A DNA stretch of 64,000 bases, taken from NCBI GenBank assembly GCA_001604005.1, contig LVAM01000019.1, positions 274,754 to 338,753 on the forward strand. The letters run 5' to 3'. Origin of the DNA: Clostridiales bacterium Firm_07. Its GTDB lineage: Bacteria; Bacillota; Clostridia; Oscillospirales; CAG-272. Under the pieces are notes generated by a model. That model was not told where the DNA came from and made no database searches. It saw nothing but the letters and a program-made list of their open reading frames with translations. Of this stretch, positions 46,281 to 56,009 are shown one piece after another (the stretch's first letter is position 1; every line of letters begins with the position of its first letter). Both the position numbers and the translations under genes were made by a program.

Positions 46281-46306
46281 TCTCCTTTATTTGTAAATTA
46301 TAGATT

Positions 46307-47449
46307 TCAAGAAACAGCCTTGCCGCCGAGGAACACCTTTTTCACATTGAATTCGGCATCCACGACGAGCAGATTGGCGACGTTGCCGCGCGCGATCACG
46401 CCGCGATCGGGGAGAGACAACATCCGCGCGGGGTTGGTGGCGGCGTAAAGGAACACTTGGCAAAGCGACGCGCCCGTGTGCATCATCATATTGCGGCAAG
46501 CGCGGTCAAGCGTCAGTTTCGTGCCCGCGATCTCACCCGAAAAGTCGAAGTTGATGTCGTCCACGCCTTCGTATCCTTCGCTCGGCACGGGACCGTGTTC
46601 GATAAAGGAGTCCGAAATGAGGATAATGCGATCGTCGCCTTTGATCTTTTTTACAAGACGCAGGATATAGGGATCGACGTGGATGCCCACTTTGTCGCAA
46701 ATCAGCTCGGTGTAAATATCCCGATTGTAAAGCGCGGTCTCGTCCACGCATGCGCTGCGGCACTCGGGGTGCTTTTGAATGGTACCGGTGGCGTTGGTGT
46801 GGTGCGTGGCGCATTTGAGCCCTAACGGTATGAGTTTTTCGATTTGGGCGGGCTCCGCTTCGCTGTGCGCCACCGAGAAAACGGCGTTGGGATTCTTGGC
46901 TTTGACGTCGCGGCAGAAGATCTCAATGCCCTCTCGCTCGGGTGCGACGCACCAAACCTTGGCGATGTCGTACGCGGCGTTCAGCACGTCGGCATACGCG
47001 GCGGGATCCACGGGTTTTGCCCACGGGATATTCTCTTTGTCGCAACCGAATTTCGGGTTGAGATACGGCGCTTCCATATAAAGTCCCAAAATGTTATCCG
47101 CTTTTCCCGATTCCATCGCGGCGCGTATCTTGCCGATCGCCCGCACAAGTTCTTCGCTGTTCATACTGAAATACAGCGCGGGCAGCACGTCGGTCACGCC
47201 GTGAGAAAGAAGGGTTTTCGCCGCCTCGACCGGCGCTTCAAAGAAAAAGGACTCCACGCCGTCCGCGTGCGTATGAATATCGATAAGTCCGGGACCCGTG
47301 TAATTACCGCCAAGATCGATCGTTTCCATACCGCTCGTGTCGAGATTTGATCCGAAATCGACGATCTTTCCGTCCTCGATCACGATCACACCGTCCCGAA
47401 CGATATGGTCGGGTTGAATGATCTTGGTGTTGATGAGTGCCTGTTTCAT
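46307..47449 (-). CDS. nagA: N-acetylglucosamine-6-phosphate deacetylase
   Basis: GPGLIDIHTHADGVESFF, HSEAEPAQI, CATHHTNATG, ILISDSF, ATNPARMLSLPDRGVIARGNVANLLVVD. Confidence 0.88.
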   Translation of the reverse strand: MKQALINTKIIQPDHIVRDGVIVIEDGKIVDFGSNLDTSGMETIDLGGNYTGPGLIDIHTHADGVESFFFEAPVEAAKTLLSHGVTDVLPALYFSMNSEELVRAIGKIRAAMESGKADNILGLYMEAPYLNPKFGCDKENIPWAKPVDPAAYADVLNAAYDIAKVWCVAPEREGIEIFCRDVKAKNPNAVFSVAHSEAEPAQIEKLIPLGLKCATHHTNATGTIQKHPECRSACVDETALYNRDIYTELICDKVGIHVDPYILRLVKKIKGDDRIILISDSFIEHGPVPSEGYEGVDDINFDFSGEIAGTKLTLDRACRNMMMHTGASLCQVFLYAATNPARMLSLPDRGVIARGNVANLLVVDAEFNVKKVFLGGKAVS

Positions 47450-47459
47450 CTTTCGCTCC

Positions 47460-48356
47460 TTATTCCATCCGGCAGGACCGCTTGTATTGCGAGGGCGTCA
47501 TACCGGCGTATTTTTTGAAAATGGTGGAAAAATAATGCGGGTTGGTAAAAAGCAACATTTCGGAGATCTCCGAAAAGTTTTTGCCCGACTCCCGAATGAG
47601 CCGTTTGGCTTCTCCGACCTTCATCATCGTGTAATAATTGAGCAGCGTTGTGCCGCACACGCGCGAAAAATAGTTGGAAACGTATGTTCTGCCAAAGGAA
47701 AGTTCCGCGCAAAGATCTTCGACGGAAAAACGATTGTACAAATTCTTTTCCATATACGCGATGATGCGCAAGGCAAACGCGTCGCCGATCACTTCCCGCG
47801 AGTGAAAAGTACGCGGTTTCACGGCCTCTTCTTTATCGGCGCGCACAAATTCAATCAGCATCAGTTCAAGCCGCGAGAGGATCGTCTGCTCGCCGGCAAA
47901 CAGCGCGTCGCGGGGTTTCAGTTTGAGCAGTTGCATCCGCGGACTGTTGAAAGGCATCTCATAGGTGGATTCCGCCTCGTGCAGGATCGCCGAAATATGC
48001 TGTTTCGCGGAAAGCGTGGCGATAAGTTTGCGATCGGCGAAACGACGCATCGCGGGCGAGTGGGAAAGAAACGTGATGATGAAAACGTTGGGCGCAACGC
48101 CCTTGACGGTTTTCAGTTTGTGCGTCTCCCACGGTTGGTGAAAATACATTTCGCCTTGATTGAGCAAGATCTCCTGCCCGTTCGCGACCACCGCGCACGC
48201 GCCTCTGTCCACAAAGACAAGCTCCCACGGCTCGTGGCTCTCGGCTTCATCGACAAACGTATCGTCAAACTCAAAATAATGGATCGAGGTCACGGCGTCG
48301 ATCGCCAGCGCGCGCTCGACGCGAAACGCGTCTGTTTTCTGCTTTTTTTCAGTCAT
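47460..48356 (-). CDS. AraC-family regulator (cupin + C-terminal HTH)
   Basis: C-terminal FSVEDLCAELSFGRTYVSNYFSRVCGTTLLNYYTMMKVGEAKRLIRESGKNFSEISEMLLFTNPHYFSTIFKKYAGMTPSQYKR. Confidence 0.92.
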   Translation of the reverse strand: MTEKKQKTDAFRVERALAIDAVTSIHYFEFDDTFVDEAESHEPWELVFVDRGACAVVANGQEILLNQGEMYFHQPWETHKLKTVKGVAPNVFIITFLSHSPAMRRFADRKLIATLSAKQHISAILHEAESTYEMPFNSPRMQLLKLKPRDALFAGEQTILSRLELMLIEFVRADKEEAVKPRTFHSREVIGDAFALRIIAYMEKNLYNRFSVEDLCAELSFGRTYVSNYFSRVCGTTLLNYYTMMKVGEAKRLIRESGKNFSEISEMLLFTNPHYFSTIFKKYAGMTPSQYKRSCRME

Positions 48357-48445
48357 TTTCGCGCACCCGAAGACAGCCTTTTTGTATATTATAAAACATT
48401 TTACCGCCTTTTGCGTACAAAATACGCCGCGTTTTGTACAATCTC

Positions 48446-49216
48446 TTATGCTTCCAGCGTCGTCACGCCCGCTTGCCGCAAGCGTTCAAGCTCCGCCCGA
48501 TCGGCGCTTTCCGTCGTGACCAGTATTTGCCCCGCGCTGACGTTTTCGATCTGCGCAAAGGCGCTTTTTCCGATCTTGCTCGCGTCGGCGGCAATGATGA
48601 CGTTGTCGGAAGACTCCATCATCCTTTTTGCCAGCGCCGCTTCGTTGGCGTAATAGAGCGTCAAACCCGCGTCGGCGCGCACGCCGTCCACCGACAGAAT
48701 ACATTTTGTCGCGTGATATTGGCGCAGTTGCTCCTCCGCGTTTTTGCCGTATGTGAACTGATATTTGGGATCGAGCTCTCCCCCGAGCAAAATGACGTGG
48801 AAAGAGGAATAGAGCGCCGCCTCGTTGGCGTTGGGGATCGAATTGGTCACCACGCTGATATTGTGTTTGCCCTTGATCGCACGCAACACGTAGGAGAGCG
48901 TGGTGCCCGCGTTCATCATCAGCGTGTCGTTGTCTTCGACAAGGCGCGCCACCGCATCCGCCAAGCGTCGCTTGGCTTCGGCGTTGGTCCTCGCGCGCTC
49001 TTCAAGATCCATATTGACGTACATTTTTTCAAAGCCGACCGCACCGCCGTGCACGCGCGCAAGTTGTCCGCGCTCCTCCAAAATTTCCAGATCCTTGCGG
49101 ATCGAAACTTCGGAAATACCGTATTTTACGCTGAGTTCGGTCACCCGCACTTTTCCGTTCGCGCGGATCGCGTTTAAGATCTCCTCGCGCCTTTTCTCGG
49201 CATTTCGTTCCGCCAT
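48446..49216 (-). CDS. DeoR-family transcriptional regulator
   Basis: RREEILNAIRANGKVRVTELSVKYGISEVSIRKDLEILEERGQLARVHGGAV, DNDTLMMNAGTTLSYVLRAI. Confidence 0.93.
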   Translation of the reverse strand: MAERNAEKRREEILNAIRANGKVRVTELSVKYGISEVSIRKDLEILEERGQLARVHGGAVGFEKMYVNMDLEERARTNAEAKRRLADAVARLVEDNDTLMMNAGTTLSYVLRAIKGKHNISVVTNSIPNANEAALYSSFHVILLGGELDPKYQFTYGKNAEEQLRQYHATKCILSVDGVRADAGLTLYYANEAALAKRMMESSDNVIIAADASKIGKSAFAQIENVSAGQILVTTESADRAELERLRQAGVTTLEA

Positions 49217-49367
49217 ATTACGCTCACTTTCTCGTTGTTTTGCTTCAAACCGCTTCTATTGTAACATATATCGTGAAAAAAAGCAACAAACGCGAAACGG
49301 AAAAGAGTTTCTTTTCTCGCTTTTCGCAAAATATGCCGTTTCGGAAGACAAAAAATTCCCGAATATC

Positions 49368-49396
49368 TTGACTTCGCTTATAATGTATGATATAAT
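49368..49396 (+). promoter_or_regulatory. Promoter of the FGGY-kinase operon
   Basis: TTGACT-N17-TATAAT, followed by direct repeats aatcgaaaca at 49413 and 49424. Confidence 0.65.
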
Positions 49397-49448
49397 AATA
49401 AAGTGAAATCAAAATCGAAACATAATCGAAACAAAGGGAGGCGCCGCC

Positions 49449-50867
49449 GTGAGCGAAAAGCGATTTCTCGGCATCGACATCGGCACAACTTCATTGAAAG
49501 CCGCCGTTTTTGACGAAAGCGGCGCGCGTCTCGCTTTGAAAAGCGTTGACTATACCCTCTCCACCGACGGAGCGACCGGCGCCATCGAGTTTGACGCGGA
49601 GACCTATTTTACGATGTGCCGCGACGTGATCGACGCGCTTCTCTCGGAGTGCGGCAAGATCGACGGCATTTCGGTGGACACGCAGGGTGAAACGCTGATC
49701 CTTGCCGATAAAGAAGGCGCGCCGCTCGCACCCGCCGTTGTGTGGCTGGACAACCGTGCCACCGCCGAGGCGGAAGAGATCCGAGCCGCTTTCGGCAATA
49801 AAGCCGTATACGATGTGACGGGACAGCCCGAGATCGTTGCCGGCTGGCCTGCCGCAAAACTCTTGTGGTTCCGCCGTCACCGCCCCGATCTTTTCGAGCG
49901 GGCCGAGCGCATTTTTCTGCTTGAAGACTGGATCCTTTACCGTTTGACCGGCAATTTCGTCACCGAACCGACCATTCAATCTTCCACGCTGTATTTTGAT
50001 ATCCGCAACCTTTGTTGGTGGCGGGAGATGCTTGATTTTCTCGGCGTTCCGGAAGAAAAGCTCCCGAAAATCATCCCCTCTTCCACAAAGGTGGGCACCT
50101 ACCGCGGCATTCCCGTGGTTTCCGGAATGCTGGATCAGATCGCGGGGACGCTCGGCGCGGGCGCGACGGGAAAAGACGTTATCAGCGAAATGACCGGCAC
50201 CATTATGGCGATCTGCGCCATGACAGACGAGATCCCGCCCTTCTCTCCGGAGAGCATCGTCCCCTGCCACGTACACGCCGTCAAGGGCAAGTATTGCCGC
50301 ATCATCGCCTCCTCCACCGCGGGTATGGCGCTCAAATGGTTCCGCAACCAACTTGCCGAAAACTTCTCTTTCAAAGAATTGGACACGCTTGCCGCCGCCG
50401 TACCGGCGGGGTGTGAGGGGCTGACGTTTCTGCCGCACTTCTGCGGTTCGTTCGTACCTCGCTATAATCCCGACGCGCACGCGGTCATCGCGGGGCTGAC
50501 GCTCACGCACACGCGCGGGCATATCGCGCGCGCCATTATGGAAGCCATCGCTTTTAACCTCAAACAGATCCTCGATCTGCTCCCCGATAAGGTGCGGGAA
50601 ATCCGCATCACCGGCGGCGGCGCCGCAAGCCCGCTGTGGGCGGGGATCAAAGCAGACGTCACGGGAAGAGTGCTGAAAACGCTTTGTGAGAGCGAAACCG
50701 CGTGTCTCGGCGCGGCGCTTTCCGCCGCCGTGGGCGTGGGAGCGTTTCCCGACCTTGTGACGGCGGCGGATACGGTGGTAAAGACCGACCGTTCTTTTGC
50801 GCCGACCGACGCCGATTACCGCGAAGCTTTTGAACGCTATTGCGCGCTGGACGCGCGTATGAATTAA
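49449..50867 (+). CDS. FGGY-family carbohydrate kinase (xylulokinase-like)
   Basis: GTG start; FLGIDIGTTSLKAAVFDESG, APAVVWLDNRA, AIMEAIAFNLKQILDLL, ITGGGAASPLWAGIKADVTGR. Confidence 0.92.
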   Translation: MSEKRFLGIDIGTTSLKAAVFDESGARLALKSVDYTLSTDGATGAIEFDAETYFTMCRDVIDALLSECGKIDGISVDTQGETLILADKEGAPLAPAVVWLDNRATAEAEEIRAAFGNKAVYDVTGQPEIVAGWPAAKLLWFRRHRPDLFERAERIFLLEDWILYRLTGNFVTEPTIQSSTLYFDIRNLCWWREMLDFLGVPEEKLPKIIPSSTKVGTYRGIPVVSGMLDQIAGTLGAGATGKDVISEMTGTIMAICAMTDEIPPFSPESIVPCHVHAVKGKYCRIIASSTAGMALKWFRNQLAENFSFKELDTLAAAVPAGCEGLTFLPHFCGSFVPRYNPDAHAVIAGLTLTHTRGHIARAIMEAIAFNLKQILDLLPDKVREIRITGGGAASPLWAGIKADVTGRVLKTLCESETACLGAALSAAVGVGAFPDLVTAADTVVKTDRSFAPTDADYREAFERYCALDARMN

Positions 50868-50879
50868 AGGAGAACCGCT

Positions 50880-51584
50880 ATGTTAAAAGACTACAAGATC
50901 CGCGCTCCGTATTTTGAGATCGGCCCGAAATGCTTTATGTGGGGCGAGCGTATGCTCAAACTCGCCAAAGCCGTCGATAAGATCGCCGCTAAATACGATC
51001 TCGACGTCATCATCACGCCGCAGTACACGGACATCCGTCTGCTTGCCGAGAACACCGAGCGCGTACATATTTACGCACAGCATATGGACGCCTTGCGCCC
51101 CGGTCGCGGGCTCGGCTCGGTGCTTCCCGAAGCCGTCAAAGAAGCGGGCGCCGTGGGTGTGATGCTCAACCACGCCGAGAAGAAACTGACGCTTGACGAG
51201 GTAAAGGCCACCATCGCTCGTGCCGACGAAGTGGGGCTTGCCACTATCGTCTGCGCCGACACGGTCGCCGAAATTCGCGAGGTGGCGCTCCTTTCCCCCA
51301 ACCTCATCGTGGCGGAGCCGACCGATCTGATCGGAACCGGCGTGACCAGCGATATGGGCTACGTGCGCGATACCATCGCCGCCGTGCGCGCCATCAATCC
51401 CGATATTATGGTATTGCAAGGCGCCGGCATTTCCGGTCCCGAAGACGTGGCGCGCGTGATCCGCGCGGGCGCGCAGGCGACCGGCTGTACCAGCGGCGTG
51501 ATGAAAGCCGCCGATCCGGAGGCCGCCGCCGAAGAAATGCTCTACACCTTGCGCAAAACTTGGGACGAGGTACACGGAAAATGA
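50880..51584 (+). CDS. Triosephosphate-isomerase-like TIM-barrel sugar-phosphate isomerase
   Basis: VIITPQYTDIRLLAE, GVMLNHAEKKLTLDEV, IVAEPTDLIGTG, VLQGAGISGPEDVARVIRAGAQATGCTSGVMKA (archaeal-like TIM pattern). Confidence 0.8.
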   Translation: MLKDYKIRAPYFEIGPKCFMWGERMLKLAKAVDKIAAKYDLDVIITPQYTDIRLLAENTERVHIYAQHMDALRPGRGLGSVLPEAVKEAGAVGVMLNHAEKKLTLDEVKATIARADEVGLATIVCADTVAEIREVALLSPNLIVAEPTDLIGTGVTSDMGYVRDTIAAVRAINPDIMVLQGAGISGPEDVARVIRAGAQATGCTSGVMKAADPEAAAEEMLYTLRKTWDEVHGK

Positions 51585-52180
51585 AAGAAGAAGTGTTAGC
51601 GGCGGCCAAAAACGCGTTTGCGATCGAAGCCGACGCCATTGAAAAAAGCGCCGCGGTGTTGGACGACGCCCAACTTGCCGCCGCCGTGGAGGCGCTGGCA
51701 AAAGCCCCCCGTATCGCCGCCGCCGGCTGCGGGCACTCCGGCATTGCCTGCCGCCATTTCGCGCACCTGATGTGCTGCATCGAGCGCCCCGCGCGCTTTC
51801 TTTCCCCTGCCGAAGCCGTGCACGGCGGGCTGGGGTATCTGCAAGCGGGCGACGTCGTGCTCCTCGCTTCGCGCGGCGGCAGTACCGACGAACTGATCCC
51901 GATCGCGGATATTTGCCGCAAAAAGGGCGTCACCGTGATCGTAGTCACCGAAAACCTCGCCTCGCCCCTTGCCGAACGTGCCGACATCGTTTTGGCGATG
52001 AAGGTGACACGGGAATGCGACCGCTACAACTGCCAGGGTACCACCAGTTTTGCCGTGACCTGCACGATCTTTGACGCGCTCCAAAGCGCGCTCATTGAAT
52101 ACACGGCGTTCCAAAACGAAGAATTTGCCGTCATCCACCCCAACGGGGCGGTCGGTAAACGATTAAACAAAAAATCATAA
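51581..52180 (+). CDS. SIS-domain sugar-phosphate isomerase (KdsD-like, no CBS domains)
   Basis: RIAAAGCGHSGIACRHFAHLM, DVVLLASRGGSTDELIPIADICRKKGVTVIVVT, VIHPNGAVGKRL. Confidence 0.85.
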   Translation: MKEEVLAAAKNAFAIEADAIEKSAAVLDDAQLAAAVEALAKAPRIAAAGCGHSGIACRHFAHLMCCIERPARFLSPAEAVHGGLGYLQAGDVVLLASRGGSTDELIPIADICRKKGVTVIVVTENLASPLAERADIVLAMKVTRECDRYNCQGTTSFAVTCTIFDALQSALIEYTAFQNEEFAVIHPNGAVGKRLNKKS

Positions 52181-52197
52181 ATAAAGGAGAAAAGACA

Positions 52198-52818
52198 ATG
52201 GATTTCAAGGTATTTCAAAAAGAACTGGAACTGCAATCGAGAGGCTGGATCCCCACCTTCCACGACGTTTCCAAAGAGGTGCGCGAGATCGTCAAAGCGT
52301 CCGGCGTGAAAAACGGCACCGTGTGCGTGGCTTCCCACCACACCACCTGCTCGGTTATGGTGCAGGAGTGCTCCCACGACATCGACTCGTTCGATCTGGA
52401 ATTCCTCCAACACGACCTGCTTGACATTATGCGGAAACTCGTTCCCGATTTCAAAGAGGAGCATCAATACCGCCACCCCGGCCCCATCCACGCGCAGTTC
52501 GGCAGATACGTCAATGAACCCGGCGATTTCACCAGCATGAACACCGACGGACACCTCCGTTCCGTCTTCTTCGGCAGAAGCGAAACCCTCACTATCAAAG
52601 ACGGAGAACTGGACGGCGGCGAATTTGCGCACATTTATTTCGTGGACTGGGATCAGGTCCGCGCAAGACACAGACAGCTCAACATCACGGTGATGGGCAC
52701 CGCCGACGACATCGGTGACAGAAAGTGGAACGGCGGCGAGACCATCAACACGCTCCACAAATTCACCGACGAAGAAAAGGCATACGATCCCCATTACGAT
52801 CTCCAACTGAAACGCTGA
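52198..52818 (+). CDS. YjbQ/UPF0047-family protein
   Basis: GTVCVASHHTTCSVMVQE, GELDGGEFAHIYFVDWDQVRARHRQLNITVMG. Confidence 0.85.
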   Translation: MDFKVFQKELELQSRGWIPTFHDVSKEVREIVKASGVKNGTVCVASHHTTCSVMVQECSHDIDSFDLEFLQHDLLDIMRKLVPDFKEEHQYRHPGPIHAQFGRYVNEPGDFTSMNTDGHLRSVFFGRSETLTIKDGELDGGEFAHIYFVDWDQVRARHRQLNITVMGTADDIGDRKWNGGETINTLHKFTDEEKAYDPHYDLQLKR

Positions 52819-52831
52819 TACGAGGTGCGCT

Positions 52832-53521
52832 ATGAGAATCATTCTGGATACCGCAAATCTCGATGACATTCGCTATTTCAATACGTATTTCCCCATCGAG
52901 GGCGTGACGACCAACCCCACCATTCTCTCGCACGAGGGCGGCGACGTACTGAAACTTCTCTCCGAGATCCGCGCCATCATCGGCGAGGAAAAAGAGATGC
53001 ACGTGCAGGTGACCGAGACCGAATATGACAAGATCGTTGAAGAAGCCAAAGCGATCGTCAAATTTCTCGGAAACAAGAAAAACACCTTTGTCAAGATCCC
53101 CGCGACCGACGTGGGACTGCGCGCTACGATGGCGCTTTCCAAAGAGGGTTACGGCATCACGGTGACCGCCGTTCTCTCCGCCGCACAGGCAATGCTTGCT
53201 TCCAACGCGGGCGCGGCGTACGTTGCCCCGTACGTCAGCCGTCTTGAAAACATCTGCGCCGATGGCGTGGGGACCGTTGCCGATATCGTGGAGATCTTTG
53301 CGACTTCCGGCACCAAAACGCAGATCCTTGCCGCAAGCTTCAAAACCGCCAAGGAAGTGTTGGACGTGGCGGTGGCGGGATGTCACACCGCGACCGTGAG
53401 CGCCGACGTGCTCCGCAAACTGCTTTCTCACACCACCACCGACACCTCGATCGCCGGCTTTGCCGCCGATTGGAAAAAGGCGTTCGGAGATACCACCCTG
53501 CTTGCCTTGCTGAACAAATAA
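52832..53521 (+). CDS. Transaldolase / fructose-6-phosphate aldolase-like protein
   Basis: MRIILDTANLDDIRYFNTYFPIEGVTTNPTIL, FVKIPATDVGLRA, GITVTAVLSAAQAMLASNAGAAYVAPYVSRL. Confidence 0.9.
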   Translation: MRIILDTANLDDIRYFNTYFPIEGVTTNPTILSHEGGDVLKLLSEIRAIIGEEKEMHVQVTETEYDKIVEEAKAIVKFLGNKKNTFVKIPATDVGLRATMALSKEGYGITVTAVLSAAQAMLASNAGAAYVAPYVSRLENICADGVGTVADIVEIFATSGTKTQILAASFKTAKEVLDVAVAGCHTATVSADVLRKLLSHTTTDTSIAGFAADWKKAFGDTTLLALLNK

Positions 53522-53524
53522 GCG

Positions 53525-53562
53525 ACAAAAAGCGACTGCCCGCGGGCAGTCGCTTTTTTATT
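53525..53562. terminator. Bidirectional terminator
   Basis: aaaaAGCGACTGCCCgcGGGCAGTCGCTtttt. Confidence 0.85.
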
Positions 53563-53567
53563 GTTTT

Positions 53568-54857
53568 TTACCAAATGCAAGTGATCAATCCATCCTCGTC
53601 GGCACGAAGCGTCACGCCGTATGGGCGAGACATCTCGCCGAGATACGAGAGCACCTTTTCCGGCTTGGCAAGGCGCGGCAAACCGACCACGGCGTGGTTG
53701 CCTTTCATCGAAAGTTCCAGCGGCACAAGACGCAAGGATTTCAGTTTTCCGCCTTCCCTCTCCCAGAGCGGTATCACGGAAAGGAACATTCTCTCATCTT
53801 CCATCAGACCGCGCGTGAAGTTTTGGGAGCGTTTGGCAAGCAATTCGTGCACGGTGGCGTTTGCGGGCAGAGACTGCTTGGCAAAGAAATCCGCCGGCGC
53901 CGCCTCCACATTGTAAAGTTGCAGGATAAAATCACCCAGCGAATAGAAAATGGGGCACTCGCGGTAAACTTCGATCGGGCGCAGGAGGTGCGGACCGTGT
54001 CCGACCACGGCGGTGGCGCCGCTGTCGATGCAAATATGCGCAAAATCTTCCAAAAACTTGGAGGGATTCTCCTTTGCGTCGCCGAAAAGTTGGTGTGAAT
54101 GCACCGAAACGATGATCTCATCGGCTTGCAGTTGCGCCTCGTAAATGGCTTTTTTGACGCGCTCGATATCTTCGGCAAAAATCTCGCTGACGTATTCCGA
54201 TCTCTCACCGCGCACACAGGAAAGGCTTCCGAGCGCCGTTTCATTCTCGCGCGGCAATTGACCGTACCCTTCTTTTGCCTCGATCACCTTTTGCACGTTG
54301 ATGCCGGTCTTATCGGCAAGCTCGCGCACAAAAGCAAAATCTTTCTCATCAAGGCGCAGATACGAGCGAACGCGCAATCCGTTGACGCCCGGTCTGCCCG
54401 GAAAGAACGGGGAGGATTCTCCCGCCATCATCGAGGGGTCGAACGAAGAATCCACCGCGATCAGCGCCACGCGCCCCGCGGGAGTATCGAGATACGCCGG
54501 CGCGGCCGCGTCGGCAAGGCTCTCGCCCACGCCCGCGTGCACAAGCCCGCTCTCTTTCACGGCGTGCAGAGTCGACAGAAGCCCGCCATAGGAAAAATCC
54601 ATCGCGTGGTTATTGCAAAACGAGGTCATGTTAAAGCCGAAAGCAAGCAGATCCTTCAAAACGCAAGGACTTGTACGCAGATACGTACCGCCGCTGAACG
54701 CGGAAGCATAACACTCCCCTTTTTCAAACAGCGTCGTTTCCAAATTGAAATACCGTGCGTCGGCACTCTCAAAATACGGAGTCAGTTCTTTGTATCCGGC
54801 AAATTCCGGTATGATGCGCCGCCCTATGATGGCGTCGCCCGCCGCTGCAAATTTCAT
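53568..54857 (-). CDS. CapA/PgsA-like (PGA_cap) metallophosphatase-fold protein
   Basis: MKFAAAGDAIIGRR, FNMTSFCNNHAMDFSYGGLLSTLHAVKESGLVHAGVGESLADA, VSVHSHQLFGD, TAVVGHGPHLLRPIEVYRECPIFYSLGDFI. Confidence 0.85.
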   Translation of the reverse strand: MKFAAAGDAIIGRRIIPEFAGYKELTPYFESADARYFNLETTLFEKGECYASAFSGGTYLRTSPCVLKDLLAFGFNMTSFCNNHAMDFSYGGLLSTLHAVKESGLVHAGVGESLADAAAPAYLDTPAGRVALIAVDSSFDPSMMAGESSPFFPGRPGVNGLRVRSYLRLDEKDFAFVRELADKTGINVQKVIEAKEGYGQLPRENETALGSLSCVRGERSEYVSEIFAEDIERVKKAIYEAQLQADEIIVSVHSHQLFGDAKENPSKFLEDFAHICIDSGATAVVGHGPHLLRPIEVYRECPIFYSLGDFILQLYNVEAAPADFFAKQSLPANATVHELLAKRSQNFTRGLMEDERMFLSVIPLWEREGGKLKSLRLVPLELSMKGNHAVVGLPRLAKPEKVLSYLGEMSRPYGVTLRADEDGLITCIW

Positions 54858-56008
54858 GTTTTCTCCTCTCCCGCGCCGGTCAGCGTCGCCGCCAAACGCA
54901 ATGCGATCAAAAGCCCCGTCGGCACGGAATCTCTTTTTACCCATTCTTCTCTCGTGTGCGCGCCGCCGCCCTCGTAAACGCCCACGCAAACGGCGGGAAC
55001 ACCGAGGGAAAGCGGAATGTTGCAGTCCGTTGAAGCAGAGCTTGTGCGGGGTTTTTCGCCCGTGACGCTCTCGACGACGTCGGATGCGGTGTCGATCAGG
55101 CGTCGGAGCGCCTTCTCATTGACGCCTTTTGCCGTCGGTCGCTCGGCGATGCGCTCCACCGACACGCGCACGTCTTCTTTTTGCGCCGCCGCGAAAATGC
55201 GCGCGAATTTCTTTTCCATCTCGACAAGACATTCCGCGTCGTCGGAGCGATATTCGCACAGCATTTCGGCATTTTGCGCAATGGTATTGACGGAAGTGCC
55301 TCCCGTGATTTGCCCCACGTTGTACGTCGTGCGCGTGCCGCTCTTATCCGGCACGGAAAGCGCGTAGATCTCACGCACGATGGCGGCAAGTTCGGCAATG
55401 GCGTTTTTGTTGCCGAACGCGGTATAGGAATGCCCGCCCGCGGTATTTACCGACACACGATAGCGGTGCGAGCCGACACAACGGTCGTTGAGGATCGAAA
55501 TATTGCTGTCGAACGTGACGAACTGCCGCACGCGCCCGCGATAATCCTCCATCAATCGCCGCACGCCGGCAAGATTTCCGAGCCCCTCCTCGCAGGAATT
55601 GGCAACGAACAAAATGCCGTCCTTCGGCTTTATATCGTTTTGAATATAATACTTTGCCGTCAACAGCAATACGGCAAGACTGGTGGTGTCGTCCCCCACG
55701 CCGGGAGAGCGCAAGAATTCGCCGTCGTCGCTATACGGCATCGGCTCGGTATCCGGAAATACCGTGTCGGTATGCGCCGCAAAAACGGTCAAGCGATCGC
55801 TGCCCTCGGCGTTGCAGGGAAAAATGACGTTATTCTCCCCGTCAACGTACACGCCTTTCGCGCCGGCACGCGTGAGATACTCCCGACAAAAAGCCGCACG
55901 CGCTTCTTCGTGGTGCGAGGGAGCGGGGATGCGGCAGAGGTCGGCGATGAGAGCAAAGAGCTCCTCTTTGCTCTCATCGATAAATGCGGAAAAAGTGGTT
56001 TTGGTCAT
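54854..56008 (-). CDS. M20-family metallopeptidase
   Basis: LTVFAAHTDTVFPDTEP, SPGVGDDTTSLAVLLLTAKYY, ILFVANSCEEGLGNLAGVR, GVYEGGGAHTREEWVKRDSV. Confidence 0.9.
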   Translation of the reverse strand: MTKTTFSAFIDESKEELFALIADLCRIPAPSHHEEARAAFCREYLTRAGAKGVYVDGENNVIFPCNAEGSDRLTVFAAHTDTVFPDTEPMPYSDDGEFLRSPGVGDDTTSLAVLLLTAKYYIQNDIKPKDGILFVANSCEEGLGNLAGVRRLMEDYRGRVRQFVTFDSNISILNDRCVGSHRYRVSVNTAGGHSYTAFGNKNAIAELAAIVREIYALSVPDKSGTRTTYNVGQITGGTSVNTIAQNAEMLCEYRSDDAECLVEMEKKFARIFAAAQKEDVRVSVERIAERPTAKGVNEKALRRLIDTASDVVESVTGEKPRTSSASTDCNIPLSLGVPAVCVGVYEGGGAHTREEWVKRDSVPTGLLIALRLAATLTGAGEEKT

Positions 56009-56009
56009 T

